Shown: piece by piece, positions 19,075 to 28,015 of the stretch
Layout of the letters: each line of letters starts with the position of its first letter
How positions within the stretch are numbered: the first letter of the stretch is position 1
Assembly (NCBI GenBank): GCA_001627865.1
Contig: LUQO01000015.1
Span: 23,190 to 87,189 of the forward strand
DNA from: SAR324 cluster bacterium REDSEA-S27_B3
GTDB taxonomy: Bacteria; SAR324; NAC60-12
Direction: 5' to 3'
DNA: 64,000 bases
Program-made: the position numbers and the translations under genes
The notes under the pieces: model-generated
What the model saw: only the letters and a program-made list of their open reading frames with translations
Databases searched by the model: none
Told to the model about the DNA's origin: nothing

Positions 19075-19977
19075 ATGTACGAAAAAGATACTAAGAAAAT
19101 TCAGCAAATGCTTGAGCAACAAAATTATGTCGCTGATTCTGAGATTGTAATGTCTGTATATTTGGCAAAAAAACTCCACAAACCACTATTGGTTGAAGGC
19201 CCGGCAGGGGTGGGAAAAACGGAAATAGCAAAAGTTATGGCGCAAGCGCTGGATACCGACTTAATACGACTTCAATGTTATGAGGGACTTGACGCTAACA
19301 TGGCATTGTATGAATGGAATTATCAACGTCAACTGCTCCACATTAAACTTGAAGAAGGCAGTGATAAATCTTTACAGGAACGAGAGAATACTATTTTCAG
19401 TGAGGATTTTTTGCTGAAACGACCATTGCTTCAGGCAATAACTCATCCCAAGTCTCCTGTTTTATTAATCGATGAATTGGACCGCTCAGACGAAGAATTT
19501 GAAAGTTTTTTACTGGAAATATTATCTGAATGGCAAATCACTATTCCGGAAATCGGCAGCATTAGGGCAGAGAAGCTGCCTTATGTAATATTAACTAGTA
19601 ATAGAAACCGTGAATTGTCTGATGCCGTACGTCGTCGGTGTTTTTACTTATGGTTGGATTATCCTGAATTTGAAAAGGAACTAGCCATAGTTAAAAGCAA
19701 AGTTCCTGATTGTGATTTACACCTTGCAAAACAGATTTGCATTTTTATGGGATTGATCCGCGAGCAAAAACTGGAAAAAGTTCCCGGGATTGCCGAAACC
19801 CTGGATTGGGCAAGGTCTCTGGTTACGCTGCATCAAAACCACCTTGACCCTGAAATTGTGGAAGCCACACTGGGTATTATTTTCAAAGATAAAATTGATG
19901 TGGCACATGTTAAAGATTCACTGGCTGAATTTTTTGAAAAGGTGGGGGTGAAATTAAAAGAAATGCCCGTAAGTTAA
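19075..19977 (+). CDS. coxD: MoxR-family AAA+ ATPase, CoxD-like
   Basis: 300 residues from the ATG at 19075; an ATG at 19009 would overlap sufU by 50 bases. Walker A is GPAGVGKTE (about residue 43), Walker B LLIDELDRSDEEFE, sensor 1 LTSNRNRELSDAVRRRC. The stretch LYEWNYQRQLLHIK is characteristic of CoxD-type MoxR ATPases that assemble the [CuSMoO2] or sulphido-Mo centre of CO dehydrogenase-like hydroxylases. The partner von Willebrand-A protein (CoxE), normally next to it, is missing here. Confidence 0.86.
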   Translation: MYEKDTKKIQQMLEQQNYVADSEIVMSVYLAKKLHKPLLVEGPAGVGKTEIAKVMAQALDTDLIRLQCYEGLDANMALYEWNYQRQLLHIKLEEGSDKSLQERENTIFSEDFLLKRPLLQAITHPKSPVLLIDELDRSDEEFESFLLEILSEWQITIPEIGSIRAEKLPYVILTSNRNRELSDAVRRRCFYLWLDYPEFEKELAIVKSKVPDCDLHLAKQICIFMGLIREQKLEKVPGIAETLDWARSLVTLHQNHLDPEIVEATLGIIFKDKIDVAHVKDSLAEFFEKVGVKLKEMPVS

Positions 19978-20044
19978 TTCTTGATTTTATAAAATGTATG
20001 TCCGTAGTGTTGAATAACACTATCTAATACATTAATAATCGCAT

Positions 20045-20548
20045 GTGTATAATATAAGAATATTTTTACTGGTACTGGCTGCAGTAATGGGCGCAGCTGC
20101 GTTTTATGTAATACAAGAAAGTAGTCTTGATTCGTATTCAAGTGAAAAAAATTTTCAATCTTCGTCAAATTCAAATCAAAAAGGAACTGTGACAAATCTA
20201 ACTTCTGAAGAATTCACCACCACCTCAAGTGGACTGCAATACCGTATTATAAATGAAGGATCTGGTACAGAAAGTCCTGGGCCAGAAAGCGTGGTCTCAG
20301 TACATTATCGAGGAAAACTTACCAATGGAACTGAATTTGACAGTTCTTACCAAAGGAATCAGCCCGCATCTTTTCCTGTCAATGGTGTGATTAAAGGATG
20401 GACTGAAGCACTGCAGTTAATGAAGGAGGGAGATAAATGGGAATTGGTAATACCTCCAGATTTAGGCTATGGAAGCCGAGGTGCAGGTAAAGTTATTCCT
20501 GCTGACGCAACTTTGATATTTGAAGTGGAACTACTTGAAATAAAATAA
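20045..20548 (+). CDS. FKBP-type peptidyl-prolyl isomerase, membrane-anchored or exported
   Basis: 167 residues from a GTG start; the out-of-frame ATG two bases upstream runs into a stop. An N-terminal hydrophobic segment ([17 protein letters not shown]) is followed by a Ser-rich linker and an FKBP domain from about residue 60: [73 protein letters not shown]. It should catalyse cis/trans proline isomerisation outside the cytoplasm. The next gene is convergent, so it is probably monocistronic. Confidence 0.92.
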   Translation: MYNIRIFLLVLAAVMGAAAFYVIQESSLDSYSSEKNFQSSSNSNQKGTVTNLTSEEFTTTSSGLQYRIINEGSGTESPGPESVVSVHYRGKLTNGTEFDSSYQRNQPASFPVNGVIKGWTEALQLMKEGDKWELVIPPDLGYGSRGAGKVIPADATLIFEVELLEIK

Positions 20549-20613
20549 TATTAATTCCCCAATTAAGTTGTTATCAGTAATTTTATTCTAGATTTAGAAA
20601 GTCCTTTCGATAG

Positions 20614-20904
20614 TTATTTTTGCAATTCTTTGAGTGTATCAATGATTTCCTGAAAAAGATAAAGAACCATTTCCTCTGTCATAGGACCTTCGTTGATGGA
20701 GCATAAGCGTTCCAGTAATTCCATTTCCCGCAGTGGAACAACCACTTCTTTCTTTTCTTTTTGTTTTATTTCTCCAATTTTTATTACGCATTTAGCCCGT
20801 TCATTGAGCAATTTCAGCAATTCAGAATCAAGCTCATCAATTCTCTTTCTGAGTTTCCCCAAAGAATCTCCGTTTTGATTGTTGTTCACGCTGTTTTCCT
20901 TCAT
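20614..20904 (-). CDS. stand-alone AroQ-type chorismate mutase
   Basis: 96 residues, an all-helical AroQ domain: LRKRIDELDSELLKLLNERAKCVIKIGEIK contains the catalytic Arg and Lys positions, and VPLREMELLERL and the last helix complete the fold. It turns chorismate into prephenate for Phe/Tyr synthesis. It is not fused to prephenate dehydratase or DAHP synthase. It is convergent with the FKBP gene and divergent from tpiA, 187 bases away. Confidence 0.88.
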   Translation of the reverse strand: MKENSVNNNQNGDSLGKLRKRIDELDSELLKLLNERAKCVIKIGEIKQKEKKEVVVPLREMELLERLCSINEGPMTEEMVLYLFQEIIDTLKELQK

Positions 20905-21091
20905 TTAATAATATTTTCTTAACCATACACAAAAATAGTTTGTATGTATAAGTAGCAAATAGGTAAAAAAAAGCAATAGCTACTAATCAACCAGTCCATT
21001 TTGTTGAAAATTCTTGAATTACGCAGTTAAATCAATTATTATTTAAGTCATGATTTAACAAATACAATTACCAATCTTTAGTAATAAACTG

Positions 21092-21844
21092 ATGCGAGCC
21101 AAACTGGTTGCAGCAAACTGGAAAATGAATGGCTCGTTTTCTTTGCTTGACAATATGCTGGATGTCCTCATACCGTACTCTGGGGAGGAATCATGTCAAG
21201 TAGTGATCTGCCCACCTAATGTTCTCCTTTCTTCACTAAAAAAAGCTGTTGAAGGAACAAAAATCGAAGTTGGTGCACAAAATGTTCACACCGAAATATC
21301 CGGAGCTTTCACTGGTGAAACATCTGCGCCCTTATTAAAAGAATGTGGAGTTCAATGGTGCATTGTCGGTCATTCTGAACGTAGAGTACTTTTTGATGAA
21401 TCTGATGAATTCATCAGAAATAAAACTGAAACATTGCTCAAACATGGGATTCGTCCTATATTGTGTGTGGGTGAATCACTGGAGCAACGTGAATCTGGAA
21501 ATCATGAAGAAGTTGTGGTTACACAACTCCGTAAAGGATTGTCCGGATTTGCTGCTGATGATCAAAGCCGTTGTGTCGTCGCTTATGAGCCGATTTGGGC
21601 TATTGGCACTGGAAAAACCGCGACTCCGGAACAGGCTAATTCCATGCATTCCATAATCCGGAAAGAGCTGGAGTCACTGGCAAGCTCTGAAGTGGCAGAA
21701 AAAATTCAAATCCTTTACGGCGGCAGCGTAAATGTTGAAAATGCAAAAATACTATTAACTCAGTCAGAAATTGATGGAGCACTAGTCGGTGGTGCAAGCC
21801 TTAAAATAGATGCTTTCCCGCAAATTGTAGCCGCTGGCAGCTAG
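21092..21844 (+). CDS. tpiA: triose-phosphate isomerase
   Basis: 250-residue TIM barrel that interconverts DHAP and glyceraldehyde 3-phosphate. Catalytic residues are visible: AANWKMNG (Asn, Lys), CIVGHSERR (His) and AYEPIWAIGTGK (Glu), then the phosphate-binding ILYGGSVN and GALVGGASL. secG follows 25 bases later, a common pairing in bacteria. The upstream gap is AT-rich and should hold divergent promoters for tpiA and the chorismate mutase gene. Confidence 0.97.
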   Translation: MRAKLVAANWKMNGSFSLLDNMLDVLIPYSGEESCQVVICPPNVLLSSLKKAVEGTKIEVGAQNVHTEISGAFTGETSAPLLKECGVQWCIVGHSERRVLFDESDEFIRNKTETLLKHGIRPILCVGESLEQRESGNHEEVVVTQLRKGLSGFAADDQSRCVVAYEPIWAIGTGKTATPEQANSMHSIIRKELESLASSEVAEKIQILYGGSVNVENAKILLTQSEIDGALVGGASLKIDAFPQIVAAGS

Positions 21845-21869
21845 TTAAAAACTTATTATAACAGTTACT

Positions 21870-22262
21870 ATGTTTGAATTACTCCTGGTTATTCACGTTA
21901 TTGCCTGCATATCCATTATCTTTTTTGTGCTGCTTCAGTCAGGACGCGGTGCTGAACTCGGAGCTGCCTTTGGTAGTGTGGGACAGGCCAACTCCGTCAG
22001 GGGAAGCATGACAGGTATTGGAAAAATTACAACAGGCGTGGCAATCGTCTTCATGTTGACTTCTCTCACACTGGCTTATCTTTCCTCAGAAACCGCCCGC
22101 GATTCTGTAGTACGGGACCTGAAACCCGCTGCAACTTCACCTGCATTGCCTGAAAAAATGCTGCTTACTGAAGAAGTAACAGAGGAAGAAACTCCTGAAA
22201 TTACTCCTGCTGAACTGGAACAGAAAGAAGCACCGCCAATCGATTCTTCATCTGGAAATTAA
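21870..22262 (+). CDS. secG: preprotein translocase subunit SecG
   Basis: 130 residues. Two transmembrane segments flank the conserved loop VLLQSGRGAELGAAFG, followed by GKITTGVAIVFMLTSLTLAYL. The acidic, Pro-rich C-terminal tail (about residues 85-130) is variable in the family. SecG assists SecYE in protein export across the inner membrane. It sits directly after tpiA. Confidence 0.94.
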   Translation: MFELLLVIHVIACISIIFFVLLQSGRGAELGAAFGSVGQANSVRGSMTGIGKITTGVAIVFMLTSLTLAYLSSETARDSVVRDLKPAATSPALPEKMLLTEEVTEEETPEITPAELEQKEAPPIDSSSGN

Positions 22263-22582
22263 TACTGCAGCATTACAGTAAACTACATTTTTGTTGCTTC
22301 AGTCTGCTAAAATTCGAGGTTCTTTCTCCAATTTAATTACATTTTTAAGTTATTGTTTAATTTGCGCTTTTTCTGAATTTTTTCAAATTAAATCCTGTTT
22401 ATTCAGGTTCTCCTCATTTAAGCGTACTAAACATAAAATATCTCAATCATAAAAAATTTTTCAGAATAGATTGTCTACTGATTTATCCGGAACAAAATTA
22501 TTTTGGATTTACAGCAGTTCAATAATCGTTTTTATGAGATAATGACTGGAAGCAGAAAACATCAAACAAGTAATGGCAGATC
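22263..22582. other. AT-rich intergenic region
   Basis: 320 bases between secG and the next gene with no convincing coding frame. A weak hairpin just after the secG stop (TACTG/CAGTA arms at 22263-22267 and 22276-22280, T-rich sequence further on) might act as a terminator. I see no riboswitch or repeat here. Confidence 0.5.
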
Positions 22583-23044
22583 ATGAAAATATTAAGAATA
22601 ATCAGCTTAATGGAATGGATGTATTCTTTGATCATCGCTACGGCAGCATTTATACTTTTAGGGACAACTACCGCGCTTTGGGACAATTCTTATTTTTTCC
22701 GCATGACTGAAGTAAATGTATGGGATTATATTATTCTCAGTTTGGAATCCATTTTGATAGGTCTGTTCTTTGGAGTTCGTCTACCAATTTGTGCAATTAA
22801 AAAAGCAGGGTTCGGTGGTGTGTTAGGCTTTATCGGATTTGGCTGCTCTGTTTGCAACAAAATACTTTTATTTTTATTCGGATCAAGTTTCCTGCTTTTC
22901 TATTTTGAACCTATTCGCCATTATTTTGGGGCATTTGGCATACTTTTGTTTTCTCATGCTCTTTTCCAAAGATTATCTTTGCGTCAAAGTGCAATAAATC
23001 AAAGAGACCATTTCAAAGCTAATGAATCTCAAGCAAATTTGTAA
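22583..23044 (+). CDS. unrecognised polytopic membrane protein with a Cys-x2-Cys in a membrane segment
   Basis: 153 residues; about four hydrophobic segments (roughly residues 12-30, 48-66, 77-103, 110-128) and a polar C-terminal tail. The most striking part is GFIGFGCSVCNKILLFLFG, a C-x2-C pair placed in a Gly-rich hydrophobic stretch; CAIKK lies just before it. I do not recognise the family. The Cys pair could bind a metal or be redox active, which is inference. It stands alone between secG and proB, with a 102-base gap before proB. The start has a weak ribosome-binding site. Confidence 0.7.
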   Translation: MKILRIISLMEWMYSLIIATAAFILLGTTTALWDNSYFFRMTEVNVWDYIILSLESILIGLFFGVRLPICAIKKAGFGGVLGFIGFGCSVCNKILLFLFGSSFLLFYFEPIRHYFGAFGILLFSHALFQRLSLRQSAINQRDHFKANESQANL

Positions 23045-23146
23045 AAAATTAATCATTCAATAATATTTGACATACTAAATACAAAAAAACAGTCTATGTT
23101 GAGGATCACACCGAATTGTACTGTAATGTTACAAAAGGTTTAAAGA

Positions 23147-24256
23147 GTGTCTATAAAACGTATCGTCATAAAAATTGGAACAAATGTTCTGCATCAGACC
23201 AATGGCAAGCTGGATTATAAGCTGATCAGTAAGCTAACTGCTCAAATTGCCAGGATCCGAAGCCATGGACACGAGGTACTGCTGGTAAGTTCAGGATCTG
23301 TGGGCGCAGGGAGAGAGTTGTTTTCTGTAGATGAATCGAGTAACACAATTGCCTCACATCAAATTCTTGCTTCAATTGGACAAGCTAAATTGATTCAAAT
23401 CTACGCGGATTCATTCAGGAAGCATAAAACGACTGTGGGTCAAATATTGTTAACGCGAGGAGATTTTGGTCTTCGCAAATCTTACTTGAACATCAGAAAT
23501 ACTTTAGAAAATCTGCTCAAATACAAAATAGTTCCAATAGTAAATGAAAACGATGTTGTTGCAACAGAAGAATTGGATATCAACTTTGGCGACAATGATT
23601 TGCTTGCTGTTTACCTTGCAACATTGATTGGAGCAGATCAGCTTTTTTTCCTGACAATTGCTCCCGGATTGCTTAAAGAAGAAGAAACAACACAAGGTAA
23701 AAGTTCAACTGTTGTAGCAAAAGTAGAAAAACTGACAGAAGAAATTATCAGACATTGTCTGCCATTCACTTCAGCAGGAGGCAAAGGTGGTATGGAAAGT
23801 AAAGTCCGCTCAGCAGGTATGGCAATGTCTTTTGGAATTGATTCATATATCATAGACGGAAAATTCCCTGCAGGTGTATTTGAAATAATGCAAGGCAAGC
23901 CACAAGGAACACATTTTGTGGCACATGGACGTAAAATCCGCAGCTATCAAAAATGGCTTGCCGCAGGCGCACTCAACAAAGGAACATTGACAATTGATCC
24001 GGGAGCAGAGAATGCTCTGCTTAAAAATAAAAAAAGTCTTTTGGCAAAAGGCGTGACCAAGGTGGAAGGTCAGTTTGAAGACAAAGATCTTGTTGAAATA
24101 TGTAATATGGAAGGTGTAAGGCTTGGAGTTGGAAGAGCGGATTGCTCCGCTAAAGAATTGCGCTCTCAAATTAAAGCAAGTAATCTTGCAGAAAATGAAG
24201 AAAGTACTCGTTCACGTAAACCGGTTATTCATCGAAATCACTTATTTCTGGAGTAA
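23147..24256 (+). CDS. proB: glutamate 5-kinase
   Basis: 369 residues from a GTG start (AAAGGTTTAAAGA upstream). The amino-acid-kinase domain has IVIKIGTNVLHQTNG, LVSSGSVGAGRELF, PIVNENDVVATEELDINFGDND and GTGGMxTK-like GKGGMESKVRSAGMA; a C-terminal PUA domain (about residues 275-355) follows. It phosphorylates glutamate in the first step of proline synthesis. proA is not adjacent; the malic-enzyme gene follows after three bases. Confidence 0.95.
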   Translation: MSIKRIVIKIGTNVLHQTNGKLDYKLISKLTAQIARIRSHGHEVLLVSSGSVGAGRELFSVDESSNTIASHQILASIGQAKLIQIYADSFRKHKTTVGQILLTRGDFGLRKSYLNIRNTLENLLKYKIVPIVNENDVVATEELDINFGDNDLLAVYLATLIGADQLFFLTIAPGLLKEEETTQGKSSTVVAKVEKLTEEIIRHCLPFTSAGGKGGMESKVRSAGMAMSFGIDSYIIDGKFPAGVFEIMQGKPQGTHFVAHGRKIRSYQKWLAAGALNKGTLTIDPGAENALLKNKKSLLAKGVTKVEGQFEDKDLVEICNMEGVRLGVGRADCSAKELRSQIKASNLAENEESTRSRKPVIHRNHLFLE

Positions 24257-24259
24257 GAC

Positions 24260-25684
24260 ATGACAGTAAGCCAACCCCCTTTCAACGCTAGTAACAGCAT
24301 AATTGTTCGACTTAAAATTGATAATAAAGTTGGAATGTTAGCCAACGTGAATCGAGTCATTTCTGAAATGAGAGGCATTGTTGGGGCCATTGATCTGGTG
24401 GGACCGGAAGACGGTGTGCTGGTAAGAGACATAAGTATTTTTACCAATGATCCGGAACACAGCGATCAAATTGTTACAGCCATCAAAAATCTTCCTGGGG
24501 TGGAATTTGTAAATTTTTCTGACCGTACTTTTTTGGTACATTTGGGAGGTAAAATAAGCATTCGAAACCGTATTCCGGTAAAAACTCGTGACGATCTTTC
24601 AATGGCATATACTCCTGGGGTTGCAAGAATATGTATGGAAATACATCATGATCCGGAAGATGCTTATAAATTGACTACTAAAGGAAATACAGTTGCAGTT
24701 GTCACAGATGGTACTGCTGTGCTTGGACTTGGAAACATAGGACCAAAAGCCGCAATGCCCGTTATGGAAGGCAAAGCCATGCTCTTCAAAGAATTTGCTG
24801 ATATTGACGCATGGCCGATCTGTCTTGATACCAATGACACTGAAGAAATTATCAGAATAGTTAAGGCAATAGCTCCAGGATTTGGTGGAATCAATCTTGA
24901 AGATATTTCTGCACCACGCTGTTTTGAGATTGAACAGAGATTGAGAGAAGAACTTGACATACCTGTGTTTCATGATGATCAGCACGGGACAGCTGTAGTC
25001 ACTACTGCAGCATTGATCAACGCTCTTAAAGTAGTTAAGAAAAAAGCTAAAAATATTAAAGTAGTAATTGCCGGAGCAGGTGCAGCTGGAATTGCCTGTA
25101 CCAAAATGATTCTGCACCTAGGTGTAAAAAATATTGTCTGTTGTGACAGTAAAGGAGCAATTCACACTAAGCGTACAGACCACAATCCAAGTAAACAGTG
25201 GCTGGCAGAAAATACAAACCCAGAATTAGAGTCTGGAACACTCAAGGAAGTTATTGCGGGGGCTGATGTGTTTCTGGGGGTTTCTGCGCCAAATATACTC
25301 CAACAGAATGATATTAAACGTATGGCCAAAGATTCAGTTGTTTTTGCAATGTCAAATCCGGATCCGGAAATCAGTCCTGAAGAAGCATTGCCTGTGGCGG
25401 CAGTCATGGCTACAGGACGCAGTGATTATCCAAATCAAATCAATAATGTTCTTTGTTTCCCAGGCATTTTTCGTGGTGCGCTGGACTGCAGAGCCAGCAC
25501 CATAAATGAAGAAATGAAATTAGCTGCAGCGCATGCAATTGCTGAAACAGTAGATGACGCACACATTAGCGCTGATTATATAATTCCCAGCGTATTTGAC
25601 TCAACTGTGGCAAAAAAGATATCCACAGCAGTCCAGGCAGCTGCTTATAAAACAGGAGTTGCGCTAAGCAAAAAAAGTAAATAG
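24260..25684 (+). CDS. malic enzyme with N-terminal ACT domain
   Basis: 474 residues. About residues 10-90 form an ACT-like regulatory domain (IIVRLKIDNKVGMLANVNRVI). The malic-enzyme core follows: SMAYTPGVARIC (catalytic Tyr), TDGTAVLGLGNIGPKAAMPVMEGKA (catalytic Lys), DIDAWPICLDT, NLEDISAPRCFEIE, FHDDQHGTAVV for metal binding, and the Rossmann motif VVIAGAGAAGIACTKM. It decarboxylates malate to pyruvate with NAD or NADP. The ACT domain suggests allosteric control by a small ligand. It starts three bases after proB. Confidence 0.93.
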   Translation: MTVSQPPFNASNSIIVRLKIDNKVGMLANVNRVISEMRGIVGAIDLVGPEDGVLVRDISIFTNDPEHSDQIVTAIKNLPGVEFVNFSDRTFLVHLGGKISIRNRIPVKTRDDLSMAYTPGVARICMEIHHDPEDAYKLTTKGNTVAVVTDGTAVLGLGNIGPKAAMPVMEGKAMLFKEFADIDAWPICLDTNDTEEIIRIVKAIAPGFGGINLEDISAPRCFEIEQRLREELDIPVFHDDQHGTAVVTTAALINALKVVKKKAKNIKVVIAGAGAAGIACTKMILHLGVKNIVCCDSKGAIHTKRTDHNPSKQWLAENTNPELESGTLKEVIAGADVFLGVSAPNILQQNDIKRMAKDSVVFAMSNPDPEISPEEALPVAAVMATGRSDYPNQINNVLCFPGIFRGALDCRASTINEEMKLAAAHAIAETVDDAHISADYIIPSVFDSTVAKKISTAVQAAAYKTGVALSKKSK

Positions 25685-25715
25685 TTTTTCTTTCTTTTTT
25701 TTGAACAAAATACTT

Positions 25716-26246
25716 ATGTGGATTTCCTGGAAATTTTGGGCCGTGTGGGTATTTGTTTTGGGTTTGATTACTCTGCTTGCTTTTGGTTTTACAACCGACC
25801 CAAAAAAAGTACCTTCTCCGTTGGTTGGCAAACCGGCACCGGATTTTGAAGTAACATCCTTAAACGGTGAGCATAAATTCAGTTTAAGTGATTTTAAAGG
25901 CAAACCTGTACTGCTGAATTTTTGGGCTTCATGGTGTGCCGAATGCCGCACAGAAGCAGGTATTCTTGCAGATTTTCATCAAAAACATGGAACAAATACC
26001 GAACAATTCGTGATGGTTGGGATTGCTATTCAGGATACTCCGGAAAATGCCAAAGCATTTGCACGACATTTCGGCAAAACTTATCTTCTTGGCTTGGATG
26101 ATGAAGCCGGGAATATTGCCCTGGATTATGGAATTTATGGAATACCGGAGTCATTTTTCATCGATCCGGAAGGAAAAATTTTCTACAAAAAAATTGGCGT
26201 AGTAACAACAGAATTAATGGAACAGCAATTTAAACCATTCTTATGA
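25716..26246 (+). CDS. TlpA/DsbE-type membrane-anchored thioredoxin
   Basis: 176 residues from the ATG at 25716; a TTG at 25701 would add five residues and neither has a clear ribosome-binding site. An N-terminal anchor (FWAVWVFVLGLITLLAFGF) precedes a thioredoxin fold with VGKPAPDFEVTSLNGE, the active site FWASWCAECRTEA and the cis-Pro loop YGIYGIPESFFIDPEG. Such proteins reduce periplasmic disulphides, for example in cytochrome c maturation (CcmG-like). No ccm genes are nearby, so the partner is unknown. Confidence 0.88.
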   Translation: MWISWKFWAVWVFVLGLITLLAFGFTTDPKKVPSPLVGKPAPDFEVTSLNGEHKFSLSDFKGKPVLLNFWASWCAECRTEAGILADFHQKHGTNTEQFVMVGIAIQDTPENAKAFARHFGKTYLLGLDDEAGNIALDYGIYGIPESFFIDPEGKIFYKKIGVVTTELMEQQFKPFL

Positions 26247-26267
26247 GAATGACTGAATTTACTGTTA

Positions 26268-27812
26268 TCAGGGAATAATTTTTAAGCGTACTCTGTATGG
26301 AACTTCAGAACGTAATGGTTTCGGCAGTGTTGCAAAACGTGCTTTACTCAAACCATTAAGTACGGCCAGCTGAAATTTTACTGAATTCCCAGGTTCGATC
26401 AATTTTGTCTCCACCACTTTTCCTGAACTGTTGATACTTATCTCTACCTTGAGCTCTAAATTTGGATCAAACCTTTGATGCGGATTAAAATGTGAGGAAA
26501 ACTCTCTCCGTAACTCCTCATGAAAATACTCTCTTGCTTCCAATAAAAGTTGCTTTTTCTTCAGTTTATTTGCCATTTTGGAGATGATATTATTTCCATC
26601 CTGCGTATTGTTGTCCTGAAAAAGTAAATTAACTTTTGATTTATCCTCTTCAGGTTTAATCAAATATTGTATCGGTGAATGATCAAATCGGTATTCTACT
26701 ATTAGTTCTTCGTCATGAAAATCTTCAGGAAGCGGTGGAAGCGCTACAACACGAGTTGCTTCAAGCGCTGATTCCCGCATATTGTCAGTAACATTTCCCA
26801 GACTGTTAATTTGGTAACCGCTCACACGTCCGTCTTTTCCCACAGTAGCGAGCACAAAAACCTCTCCACCTTCAGGAATGGAGCCCTCCAAATAATCATT
26901 CGGAGGATGATTGCGCCAATGATAACGTACTAGCTGATGCCATCGATTAATATAACTTTGATAGTCCCAGTCATAATTGCTAAGCCGGTACTCCTGATAA
27001 TAACGAATGGTCAATTCGGGAACAAAATATTTATTGATTATTTTCTGCCTGGAAATTTTTGAGCTTCGAGATTTTGCAGAACCTTGATCTTCTGAAATGG
27101 AAACATCACCTGAGGATGATTGCTCAGAAGATTGATAACTTTCTGTTACTACAATTTCTGATTCCGGAAAATCTATTTTATCCAGATATTCAAACTTAAG
27201 AATAAAGTTTGGTGAGAGCATCGACTCAGTTTGCGTGGGACTTGCCTCCTTGAGAAAATCTTCATCACCAGCAAAACTTTTACCTGAGAAAACAACCCAT
27301 TCACCATGTTGGAAGTTAGCCAGCCAGGAATGCATAGCTGTCCCAGGGAGAATCAAAGTTTTGTAATCTAAATCTGTGTAGGCATTGTTCCAGGTCCCCA
27401 TAGTTACTCGGAACTCCGGAACCGTTTGACCTGCTTTTTCCTCCTCCTGAGGAATCCGGGCCAGCTCAATTACCAGATAAGCTTTGCCATTTTGGGTAGT
27501 ACGGAGTTTATTTATACGACCTATCCATTCCAGGAAAACTCTGTCTTTGACTTGTTTCGCCAGAAATTGTTGACGTTTTTGCCTCAGCAAAAATTGCTCT
27601 ACCGCATTGGGCGAAGTTTTGTATTGCTCAGCAAATTCTTCTAAGCCGTTCATGACTTTTTGCTGTGATTCCGGAACCATTGCTCTAAGAATTTCCGAAG
27701 ATGGTTGCATATTGTTTAAAGATTCTAACTGTTGGTTACTCCACAACTTCTGAGCAAAAACACAACAATAAAGCAGAAAAAATGTTGTAAACAATAATTT
27801 TGTAATTTGCAT
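26268..27812 (-). CDS. exported protein with two TonB-C-like domains
   Basis: 514 residues. A signal peptide (LLFTTFFLLYCCVFA) is followed by an N-terminal region of about 200 residues that looks beta-rich (VFLEWIGRINKL, GEWVVFSGKSF) and that I cannot name, then a Ser-rich linker near 230-250. Two TonB C-terminal-type domains follow, about residues 285-375 (GEVFVLATVGKDGRVSGYQI ... ALEATRVVALPPLPEDF) and 420-514 (LKVEISINSSGKVVETKLIE). With a cleaved signal instead of a TonB anchor it resembles periplasmic TonB/TolA-like proteins. It is convergent with the thioredoxin gene. Confidence 0.72.
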   Translation of the reverse strand: MQITKLLFTTFFLLYCCVFAQKLWSNQQLESLNNMQPSSEILRAMVPESQQKVMNGLEEFAEQYKTSPNAVEQFLLRQKRQQFLAKQVKDRVFLEWIGRINKLRTTQNGKAYLVIELARIPQEEEKAGQTVPEFRVTMGTWNNAYTDLDYKTLILPGTAMHSWLANFQHGEWVVFSGKSFAGDEDFLKEASPTQTESMLSPNFILKFEYLDKIDFPESEIVVTESYQSSEQSSSGDVSISEDQGSAKSRSSKISRQKIINKYFVPELTIRYYQEYRLSNYDWDYQSYINRWHQLVRYHWRNHPPNDYLEGSIPEGGEVFVLATVGKDGRVSGYQINSLGNVTDNMRESALEATRVVALPPLPEDFHDEELIVEYRFDHSPIQYLIKPEEDKSKVNLLFQDNNTQDGNNIISKMANKLKKKQLLLEAREYFHEELRREFSSHFNPHQRFDPNLELKVEISINSSGKVVETKLIEPGNSVKFQLAVLNGLSKARFATLPKPLRSEVPYRVRLKIIP

Positions 27813-28015
27813 TTTAAGCTATTTTTCGTTCTTTATTGGTAAGCGAATTCCGGAGCAATAAATTCCAGTATGCCATTTATACTACCTGATATAATGAATC
27901 TTAAGAATACATTCTTTGTATTTCCTCATCTTTGTAAAACCGTTTAAGAAAGATGTTTTCACTACTGTATAATTTTGTATAACTCTTTTATTTATTCACA
28001 AAAAAATTAAAGCAA

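Noticed and set aside
19009..19075. Upstream start of coxD at 19009
   Set aside because: It would overlap sufU by 50 bases and add residues unlike the family.
22263..22281. Terminator after secG
   Set aside because: The stem has only five base pairs with an 8-base loop and the T-run is distant; too weak to list as a terminator.
24599..25117. 172-codon minus-strand frame opposite the malic enzyme
   Set aside because: Composition is unlike a protein (many Cys, Asn, Ser) and it lies wholly inside a well-supported gene.
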